DNA from: JAMOAD01 sp023621955
GTDB taxonomy: Bacteria > Acidobacteriota > Aminicenantia > JAMOAD01
Length of the DNA: 12,770 nt
Assembly: GCA_035403085.1 (NCBI GenBank)
Contig: DAONEM010000049.1
Location: forward strand, 1 to 12,770
Direction: 5' to 3'
The first letter of the stretch is position 1, and every line of letters begins with the position of its first letter. The notes beneath the pieces were generated by a model. The model saw only the letters and a program-made list of their open reading frames with translations. It was not told the origin of the DNA and ran no database searches. A program made the position numbers and the translations under genes. Positions 1-6,200 of the stretch are shown one piece after another.

Positions 1-56
1 TCCGTGAGGGTGGACGGACCATCGGTGCCGGTTCGGTCACCGAGATCATCGAGTAA
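1..56 (+). CDS. tuf: Elongation factor Tu, C-terminal end (partial)
   Basis: Only the last 17 codons and the TAA stop (54-56) are in the window; the reading frame enters at base 3. The peptide REGGRTIGAGSVTEIIE is the characteristic C-terminus of EF-Tu domain 3, where the GAG.V..I motif is nearly invariant. EF-Tu is the cytoplasmic GTPase that delivers aminoacyl-tRNA to the ribosome. Its place directly before rpmG, tRNA-Trp, secE and nusG matches the common bacterial tufB context. The 5' part of the gene lies outside the window, so integrity and copy number cannot be judged. Confidence 0.95.
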   Translation, partial: REGGRTIGAGSVTEIIE

Positions 57-74
57 CAGGATTTCGAGGATAAG

Positions 75-236
75 ATGGCTAAAGACGATAGAATCAACAT
101 TCAGCTGCAGTGTACAGAGTGCAAGAGCAAGAACTACGCGACTTGTAAGAACAAGAAGACCACGAAGAACAAGCTGGAGCTGAACAAATTTTGCCCTAAA
201 TGCGGTAAACAAACACTCCATAAAGAGACGAAGTGA
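75..236 (+). CDS. rpmG: 50S ribosomal protein L33 (zinc-binding type)
   Basis: This 53-residue protein (MAKDDRINIQLQCTECKSKN..., ending HKETK) is a full-length bL33, a small protein of the large ribosomal subunit near the tRNA exit site. C13xxC16 and C40xxC43 form a four-cysteine zinc ribbon, so this is the zinc-containing (C+) form rather than a zinc-free paralogue; a further C24 lies between the pairs. Conserved features include the TECK segment, the central Lys/Thr-rich turn and LELNKFCPKCGK near the end. ATG at 75 is preceded by GAGGA (66-70). It lies 18 nt behind tuf and 10 nt before tRNA-Trp, so it is probably co-transcribed with both. Confidence 0.95.
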   Translation: MAKDDRINIQLQCTECKSKNYATCKNKKTTKNKLELNKFCPKCGKQTLHKETK

Positions 237-246
237 CGAAGTAGGC

Positions 247-318
247 AGGCCAGTGGCTCAATGGTAGAGCATCGGTCTCCAAAACCGAGGGTTGGGGGTT
301 CAACTCCCTCCTGGCCTG
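247..318 (+). tRNA. trnW: tRNA-Trp (anticodon CCA)
   Basis: A complete cloverleaf can be drawn. Acceptor stem 247-253 with 311-317 (7 perfect pairs), D stem GCTC/GAGC (256-259, 267-270), anticodon stem TCGGT/ACCGA (272-276, 284-288), loop CTCCAAA with anticodon CCA at 279-281, 5-nt variable loop, and T stem 294-298/306-310 with one G-U pair and loop TTCAACT. The discriminator base is G318, as expected for tRNA-Trp. No 3' CCA is encoded (CT follows), so the end must be added by tRNA nucleotidyltransferase. The position between rpmG and secE is the usual one for this tRNA. Confidence 0.96.
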
Positions 319-332
319 CTTTCCTTCCCTGA

Positions 333-338
333 GGGAGG
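333..338 (+). promoter_or_regulatory. Ribosome binding site deciding the TTG start of secE
   Basis: GGGAGG ends 5 nt before TTG 344-346. No ATG or GTG in this frame lies nearby upstream, and the next methionine would be beyond the conserved SecE core, so this site supports TTG as the true start. Confidence 0.6.
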
Positions 339-343
339 CAACA

Positions 344-538
344 TTGCTGACCAAGATTAAGACGTTTTTGAGCGATGTCAGATCCGAAGTAAAGAAGGTC
401 ACCTGGCCCTCTTTGAAAGAGGTACAGGGGACTACCATCCTGGTGGTGATTGCGGTTGTGTTTTTTGGATTTTATCTTTGGATTCTGGATTTTGCCTTCG
501 GCTGGCTGGTTCAGAACGTCAAGACAATCTTCAGGTGA
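344..538 (+). CDS. secE: Preprotein translocase subunit SecE
   Basis: This 64-residue single-span protein is of the short SecE type. The cytoplasmic amphipathic part carries the family signature EVKKVTWPSLKEV (residues 15-27), followed by one hydrophobic segment at about residues 30-50 (TTILVVIAVVFFGFYLWILD). SecE clamps SecY in the SecYEG channel of the inner membrane and is needed for protein export. The start is TTG, supported by a GGGAGG 5 nt upstream and by the family's usual length of about 60-65 residues for short forms. Its stop codon lies 3 nt before nusG, the universal secE-nusG pairing, which implies translational coupling. Confidence 0.96.
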   Translation: MLTKIKTFLSDVRSEVKKVTWPSLKEVQGTTILVVIAVVFFGFYLWILDFAFGWLVQNVKTIFR

Positions 539-541
539 CCC

Positions 542-1075
542 ATGGACGGAATGAAGTGGTACGTGCTTCACACGATGACCGGGGCTGAGGAGTTTGTCGC
601 CAAGGCTATCCGGGAACAGTCCGCCAGGGAAGGTGTCGGAGAAGAGGTTGGGCAGATCATCGTCCCCTCCGAGAAGGTTGTGGAGATCAAAGACGGAGAG
701 AAGAAGGTAGTGACCCGCAGGTCCTACCCCGGTTACGTCTTCATCAATCTCCTCCTCACCGAGAGAAACCAGAACATGGTAAGGAATATACCGAAGGTTA
801 CTGGTTTCATCGGCGTCGGGGGGAAACCGGTTCCGCTGTCAGAGGCGGAAGTCGCTAAGATCCTTTCCCAGATCGAAACGGCCGACAAGAAGCCCCGACC
901 CAAGTACAAGTTCGAGAAGAACGAGGCCGTCCGCATCATCGAAGGCCCCTTCCAGAACTTCAACGGCGTTGTGGACGAGGTTGACGACAAGAAACAGGTT
1001 CTCAAGGTGATCGTGACCATCTTCGGTCGTTCGACTCCAGTGGAGCTGGATTTTCTGCAGGTGGAGAAGATTTAA
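542..1075 (+). CDS. nusG: Transcription termination/antitermination factor NusG
   Basis: The 177-residue product has the NGN domain (about residues 5-110: KWYVLHT, then RRSYPGYVFINL and PKVTGFIGVGGKP) and a C-terminal KOW domain (about 123-177: VRIIEGPFQNFNGVVDEV). NusG binds the beta' clamp helices and beta gate loop of RNA polymerase, suppresses pausing, and through KOW contacts Rho or ribosomal protein S10. The length is normal. The start is uncertain: ATG 542 gives MDGMKWYV, while ATG 551 gives the more typical MKWYV. The only Shine-Dalgarno-like sequence, AGGTGA at 533-538, is 3 nt from the first and 12 nt from the second, so neither is well spaced. It lies 3 nt behind secE and 18 nt before rplK. 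Confidence 0.96.
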   Translation: MDGMKWYVLHTMTGAEEFVAKAIREQSAREGVGEEVGQIIVPSEKVVEIKDGEKKVVTRRSYPGYVFINLLLTERNQNMVRNIPKVTGFIGVGGKPVPLSEAEVAKILSQIETADKKPRPKYKFEKNEAVRIIEGPFQNFNGVVDEVDDKKQVLKVIVTIFGRSTPVELDFLQVEKI

Positions 1076-1093
1076 GAAAGGAAGGAGTGAAAC

Positions 1094-1537
1094 ATGCCCC
1101 CTAAAAAGAAGAAAGAGATAACGGCAAAAGTAAAGTTACAAATTCCAGCGGGTCAGGCCACTCCGGCCCCGCCGGTGGGTTCCAGCTTGGGTCCCCACGG
1201 GATCAACCTGATGGAGTTCGTCAAGCAGTTCAACGACAAGACCTCCAAGGTGGAGGCCGGACTTGCAACCCCGGTCATCGTCACCGTATATAAAGACAGG
1301 AGTTTCGATTTCGTCGTCAAGACCGCCCCCGCTTCGGTGATGATCAAGAAAGCCGCCAAGATCGCCCAGGGATCCAAGGTCCCCAACAAGGACAAAGTGG
1401 GTCGAATCTCGGACAAAGACGTAGAGGAGATCGCCAAGTACAAGATGGCCGATCTCAATACGGAAGACCTTGAAACGGCCAAGAAGATGATCATCGGCAC
1501 CGCAAAATCTATGGGAGTGGAGACCGGCAATGAGTGA
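1094..1537 (+). CDS. rplK: 50S ribosomal protein L11
   Basis: The 147-residue uL11 is full length. The N-terminal domain starts KVKLQIPAGQATPAPPVG (residues 13-29) with the proline-rich turn that contacts thiostrepton-type antibiotics in the GTPase-associated centre, followed by GPHGINLMEFVKQFND (33-48). The C-terminal 23S rRNA-binding domain includes the segments PASVMIKKAA (79-88) and KVGRISDKDVEEIA (101-114). L11 forms the stalk base with L10-L12 and is needed for RelA sensing of stalled ribosomes. AAGGAG (1082-1087) precedes ATG at good spacing. The 3' end overlaps rplA by 8 nt. The 18-nt gap before it is too small for the L1-binding mRNA leader known from E. coli. Confidence 0.97.
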   Translation: MPPKKKKEITAKVKLQIPAGQATPAPPVGSSLGPHGINLMEFVKQFNDKTSKVEAGLATPVIVTVYKDRSFDFVVKTAPASVMIKKAAKIAQGSKVPNKDKVGRISDKDVEEIAKYKMADLNTEDLETAKKMIIGTAKSMGVETGNE

Positions 1538-2267
1538 GAAAATCGAAAGCAAGGTTGACGAAAGACTCCGCAAGAGGGGTCGTAAGTATAAAGAGGCCCT
1601 CACCAAGATTGAGGAGCGGAAGTACAAACTGGAAGAGGCCGTTTCCGTCATCCGCGAAGTCGCCGCCAACACGGCCAAGTTTGACCAGACCATCGAGGTC
1701 ATCCTGAGGCTCGGCGTCGACCCCAAGTACGCCGATCAGATGGTCCGTGGTTACATCGTTCTTCCCCATGGTGTCGGCAAGACGAAGAAGGTTGCGGTCA
1801 TCGCCTCCGGCGAGAAGCTGAAAGAGGCTGAAGAGAACGGCGCCGATTACGCCGGTGAGGATGAACTCATCGAGAAGATCAACACCGGTTGGATCGATTT
1901 CGACGCGGTTGTCGCCACGCCCGACGTGATGCGGAAGGTCGGTAAGCTCGGAAAGGTTTTGGGTGCCCGTGGCTTGATGCCCAGCCCCAAGTCCGGAACC
2001 GTCACCTTCGAGGTGAAGGACGCCATCCGGGAGATCAAGGCCGGTAAGGTGGAGTTCAAGGTCGACAAGGCCGGGATCATCCACTCCGGAGTCGGTAAAG
2101 CCTCCTTCACACAGGAACAGCTTCAGGAGAACTCCAAGAGTTTCCTGGACGCCGTGATGAAGGCCAAGCCGGTAGGGGCCAAAGGGAAGTATGTCCTGCG
2201 CGCCTTCCTCTGCGCTACCATGACCCCTTCGGTGGAACTCGACGTTTCCATCATAGACCAACAATAA
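1530..2267 (+). CDS. rplA: 50S ribosomal protein L1
   Basis: The 245-residue uL1 contains the signature LGARGLMPSPKSGTV (144-158) and the usual two-domain layout. It binds 23S rRNA at the mobile L1 stalk and helps release deacylated tRNA; in many bacteria it also represses its own operon by binding a stalk-like mRNA site. The normal start region KRGRKYKEAL begins at residue 15, so this protein has about 12 extra charged residues at the N-terminus; there is no other methionine between. ATG 1530 sits inside the end of rplK (8-nt overlap) with GGAG at 1519-1522, which points to translational coupling. Family lengths are usually near 230, so 245 is slightly long. Confidence 0.97.
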   Translation: MSEKIESKVDERLRKRGRKYKEALTKIEERKYKLEEAVSVIREVAANTAKFDQTIEVILRLGVDPKYADQMVRGYIVLPHGVGKTKKVAVIASGEKLKEAEENGADYAGEDELIEKINTGWIDFDAVVATPDVMRKVGKLGKVLGARGLMPSPKSGTVTFEVKDAIREIKAGKVEFKVDKAGIIHSGVGKASFTQEQLQENSKSFLDAVMKAKPVGAKGKYVLRAFLCATMTPSVELDVSIIDQQ

Positions 2268-2279
2268 GGACGGTCGATC

Positions 2280-2801
2280 ATGAGAAAAGAGACCAAGATA
2301 GAAGTAGGGAAGAAGATCCGGAGCATCATCGACAGCCACAAAGGGCTCTTCTTCTTCGAGTACGGGAAGATGTCCGTGCAGGAGTCTTTGGAACTCCGCA
2401 GGGCCATCAGGAAACACAGCACGTCCGGCATCCGGATCGTGAAGAACACCTTCGTCAAGAAGGCGATCGGCGACGATTTTCCGACCTTCCCCGTGGACTG
2501 CCTCAAGGGTCCCACCGGGATGGCCTACTCCGACAAGGAGTTCATCGAGGTCGCCAAGACCCTTCTCGAGTTCAGCAAAACCAGTGGCAAAATCAACATA
2601 AAGGCGGGTTATGTCGAAGGGAAGAAGATGGATCTCCCCCAGATCGAGGCTCTCTCCAAGTTGCCCGGAAGAGAGGTACTCCTCGGCCAGCTCGGAGGAA
2701 CCATGGCTTCGCCTATGAGGAGCTTCCTCACCAATCTTCGCGCTCCTCTCCAGAACTTCGGCCTTCTGCTTAACCAGCTGAAAAGCAAAAAGGAGGAATG
2801 A
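2280..2801 (+). CDS. rplJ: 50S ribosomal protein L10
   Basis: This 173-residue uL10 anchors L7/L12 dimers to the ribosomal stalk. Conserved points are IVKNTFVKKA (53-62), LKGPTGMAYS (75-84) and LSKLPGREVLLGQL (125-138), followed by the C-terminal helix (about 142-168) that binds L12 dimers. In the first helix region FFFEYGKMSVQESLELRR replaces the more usual DYRGLTV..-type sequence but aligns without gaps. AAGGA (2266-2270) overlaps the rplA stop and lies 9 nt before ATG. The gap to rplA is only 12 nt, so the long structured L10 leader found before rplJ in many bacteria is absent here. rplL follows after 3 nt. Confidence 0.96.
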   Translation: MRKETKIEVGKKIRSIIDSHKGLFFFEYGKMSVQESLELRRAIRKHSTSGIRIVKNTFVKKAIGDDFPTFPVDCLKGPTGMAYSDKEFIEVAKTLLEFSKTSGKINIKAGYVEGKKMDLPQIEALSKLPGREVLLGQLGGTMASPMRSFLTNLRAPLQNFGLLLNQLKSKKEE

Positions 2802-2804
2802 TAA

Positions 2805-3197
2805 ATGCCCGAAATCAACAAGGAAGACTTTTTCGCTCATCTTGACAAACTCACCGTTCTTGAGCTCGTCGATTACATCAAAGAGTTCGAAACCCGTTAT
2901 GGCATTCAGGCCGCCGCCGCCATGCCTATGGGCATGATGCCTATGGCCGCCGCCGGTGCCGCTCCCGCCGAAGAGGCTGAAGAGAAGACCGAGTTCGACG
3001 TCATTCTGAAAGGCGTTGGCGCCGAGAAGATCAAGGTCATCAAGGTCGTCCGTGAGGTCACCAACCTGGGTCTCAAGGAAGCCAAAGACGTCGTCGACGG
3101 CGCTCCTTCCAAGATCGCGGAAGGTATCGCGAAAGAGGAAGCCGAGAAGATCAAAGCCAAGTTCGTCGAGGTTGGAGCCGAGATCGAAATTAAGTAA
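2805..3197 (+). CDS. rplL: 50S ribosomal protein L7/L12
   Basis: The 130-residue bL12 has the N-terminal dimerisation helices (1-33), a flexible hinge and the C-terminal factor-binding domain (about 62-130). The latter carries TEFDVILKGVGAEKIKVIK and VREVTNLGLKEAKDVVDGAP, the surface that contacts EF-Tu, EF-G and IF2. The hinge (35-60) is Ala-rich as usual but has a methionine cluster, MPMGMMPM at 40-47, with five methionines in eight residues. AGGAGG (2791-2796) lies 8 nt before ATG, a strong site that fits the need for several L12 copies per ribosome. The gap to rplJ is 3 nt; 75 nt follow before rpoB. Confidence 0.97.
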   Translation: MPEINKEDFFAHLDKLTVLELVDYIKEFETRYGIQAAAAMPMGMMPMAAAGAAPAEEAEEKTEFDVILKGVGAEKIKVIKVVREVTNLGLKEAKDVVDGAPSKIAEGIAKEEAEKIKAKFVEVGAEIEIK

Positions 3198-3272
3198 GCA
3201 AGGGAGACTCACCCTTAATTCCCGTGTCCCCCCCGGGGCTTAGTCCCGAAGAATTTGGCATGAAGAGGAAAG
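3198..3272 (+). promoter_or_regulatory. rplL-rpoB intergenic leader with two small potential hairpins
   Basis: This is the longest gap between protein genes here. It can form AAGGG/CCCTT (3200-3204 with 3212-3216, 7-nt loop) and CGGG/CCCG (3234-3237 with 3245-3248, 7-nt loop). The second lies in a C-run/G-run region (3228-3238) that allows alternative pairings. Neither is followed by a T-run, so a strong intrinsic terminator is not supported. In E. coli this gap holds a partial attenuator and an RNase III site that set the rpoB to rplL ratio; a comparable role here is inference. The rpoB Shine-Dalgarno AAGAGG (3263-3268) is at its end, and an out-of-frame ATG at 3260 precedes the rpoB start. 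Confidence 0.35.
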
Positions 3273-6200
3273 ATGGAGAGAAATCCCTACATAGAACGGA
3301 AGTCGTTTCAGAAGACAAAGTTTGTTCCCCCTTTTGAAGATCTTATCGAGGTTCAGAAGAAGAGCTTCGATGACTTCCTCCAGCTACGGCACCTGCCTAA
3401 GGAACGGAAAAGTATAGGCATTCAGTCCGCCTTCGAGAAGGTCTTCCCGATCAACAACTTCAAGGAGACTTCGGCCTTGGAGTTCATTGACTACTCCATT
3501 GGAAAATGGAGCTGTCAATGCGGGAAGACCCAAGGGGTGGAGAACTCCCGGCTGAGATGCCGGAAGTGCGGTCATTACCTTCCCATCGAGTTTGAGGAGG
3601 GTTTGAACGCCGAGACAGCCTGCCCGACCTGCGGCGTCAAAGGTGAGTTCGAACGGCCCGTGTGCGACAAGTGCGGAACCGCCGTCGAGCTTAAGCTCGC
3701 ATACTCTCCCTACGAGTGTCTCGATAAGGGGCACTCCTACACGATCCCTCTTTACGTCTCCCTGAGGCTCATCGTCGGCGGCAACGAGGCTGACGGGAGC
3801 CAGAAGGAGATCCGGGAACAAGGGGATATCTTCTTCGGAGAGATCCCCTACATGACGGACATGGGAACCTTTATCATCAACGGCACCGAGAGGTTGGTGG
3901 TCAACCAGCTTCACCAGGCGCCGGGGGTGATGTTCCACCGGGAAAAGAAGAGCAAGGAGGGCGGTGATCAGACCGGAAACGAGCTGAAAGCCGTCATCAT
4001 GGCCCACCGCGGGGCGAAGTTGGAATTCGTGGTGGACAAGAAGAGGATGCTCTTCGCCCGTATCAACGAGAAGAAGAAGATCGCCATCACGACCTTCCTC
4101 AGGGCGCTCAAGCTCGAGACAGACGCGGAGATACTCCGGAAGTTCTACAAGACCTTCACGGTCAAGTCGGACGGCGGCATGCTCCTCTGGCAGTTCGGTC
4201 CCAACCTGAGCCCCGGCGACAAGAAGAACATCGACGCCAAGGTGGGAAGGGTCGTGGACCAAGACGTCCTCGATCCGGAAACCGGAGATCTCGTCCTCAA
4301 GAGAGGTTCCCGTCTCACCAAGACAGCCTATAAAAAAATCGAGAAGATGGGCCTGAAGTACTTGGCCATGGACAGGGAGGAGCTCAACGGCGCCGCCCTG
4401 GTCGAGAAGATCGAGGGAATCGACGGGGCCGTAGGCGAACCCTTGGACCCCGCCAAGCTTGACCTTCTCATCGCCCGAGGGGACGAGTTCGAAGTCTTCT
4501 TCCCCCAGAAGGACGACATCAAGGACTACATCGTCAACACTCTGGCCAAGGACGTCACCATCAAGACCTCGGAAGACGCCTGCAACTACATCTTCACACA
4601 GCTCCGCCCCGGCGAGCCCTTCCACGCGGACCAGGCGAGGCTCTATTTCCATAACCTCTTCTTCAACGCCAAGAGGTACGATCTTTCCACGGTCGGTCGT
4701 TACAAGCTCAACCTCAAGCTCGAACTCAACGAACCCCTGACGCTGACCACCCTCACCACCAACGACATCATCGAGACGATCAAGTACTACCTCTGCCTCC
4801 TGGAGAACAAGGGAGGCGTCGAAGACGACCGTGACCATCTGGGGAACCGGCGGGTCCGAGCGGTAGGCGAACTCGTCACAGACCAGTTCATCTCGGGCCT
4901 TCAGAGACTCGAGAAGATGATCAAGGAGAAGCTCATCGCCACTCAGGAGCTTCAGGCCGTATTCCCGAAGGATTTGATCAACTCCAAACCCATCACGGCC
5001 TCCCTGAAGGAGTTCTTCGGAACCTCCGAGCTCTCCCAGTTCCTGGACCAGACCAACCCCCTGGCGGAGATCACCCACAAGAGAAGGGTCTCGGCCCTGG
5101 GCCCCGGCGGTTTGAAGAGGGAGCGTGCGGGCTTCGAAGTCCGTGACGTTCACAACTCCCACTACGGCCGGATCTGCCCCATCGAGACTCCAGAGGGTCA
5201 GAACATCGGTCTCATCGTCTCCCTCAGCTCCTTCGCCAAGACCAACGAGTTCGGTTTCTTGGTCACGCCCTACAGGCAGGTCAAGGACGGAGTGGTCAAG
5301 GATTTCTACAAGATACTGGCCCAAGGGGACAGCCGCTTCAAGATCGGTGACATCGTCGAGGAATCGGAGCTCGTGGAAGAGCTGAAGATTCTGAAAGAGA
5401 CCGAGAAGAAGCTGCCGACCTTCCAGTACCACCTCTTCTACCTCACCCCCTGGGAAGAGGAACGTCATACCATCGCCCAGGCCAACACGGAAGTCGACGA
5501 GAACGGGAACATCGTCTCCGAAGTCGTCTCGGGAAGAAAGAACGGCGAGTTCAGCGACGTCCCCCGGGAGGATGTCAAGTACATCGATATCTCCCCCAAG
5601 CAGCTGGTCTCTATCGCCGCGGCTCTCATCCCCTTCCTGGAGAACGACGACGCCAACCGAGCCCTCATGGGGTCCAACATGCAGCGTCAGGCGGTCTCCC
5701 TGGTCAGACCCGACTCCCCCGTGGTGGGAACCGGAGTCGAAGCGATCGCCGGCCGTGGTTGTGGAACCGTCGTGGTCGCCAGAAGGCCCGGAGTCGTCGA
5801 GAAGGTCGACGCCGAGCGGATCATCGTCAAAGTCGAGGACGAGGGGGAGGAGAAGGTGGGGAACGTCTCCATCGGAGCCGACCTCTACAACCTCTTGAAG
5901 TATAGACGCTCGAACCAGGATACCGTGGTGACCCAGAGACCCATCGTCAAGAAGGGTGACCGCGTAGAGGCGGGGCAGGTCATCGCCGACGACGCCTGTA
6001 CCGATAAAGGAGAGCTGGCCCTGGGTCAGAACCTCCTGGTCGGGTTCGTTCCCTGGAGAGGGTACAACTACGAAGACGCGATCCTCATCTCCCGCCGTCT
6101 CGTGGAGGAGGACAACCTGACCTCCCTTCACGTCGTCGAGGAGAGCACCGAGGTTCGTGACACCAAGCTCGGCCACGAGGAGATCACCCGTGATCTTCCC

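Noticed and set aside
134..571. A 145-codon minus-strand frame across rpmG, tRNA-Trp and secE
   Set aside because: It crosses three certain plus-strand genes, including a tRNA, and has no recognisable domain.
1509..3212. A 567-codon minus-strand frame opposite rplA, rplJ and rplL
   Set aside because: Codon-aligned shadow of three certain ribosomal genes that share one frame; no recognisable protein motifs.
3200..3248. Strong terminator between rplL and rpoB
   Set aside because: Both hairpins are short and have no following T-run.
3260..3272. Upstream ATG at 3260 as the rpoB start
   Set aside because: It is out of frame with the conserved beta N-terminus, and AAGAGG at 3263-3268 fits ATG 3273.
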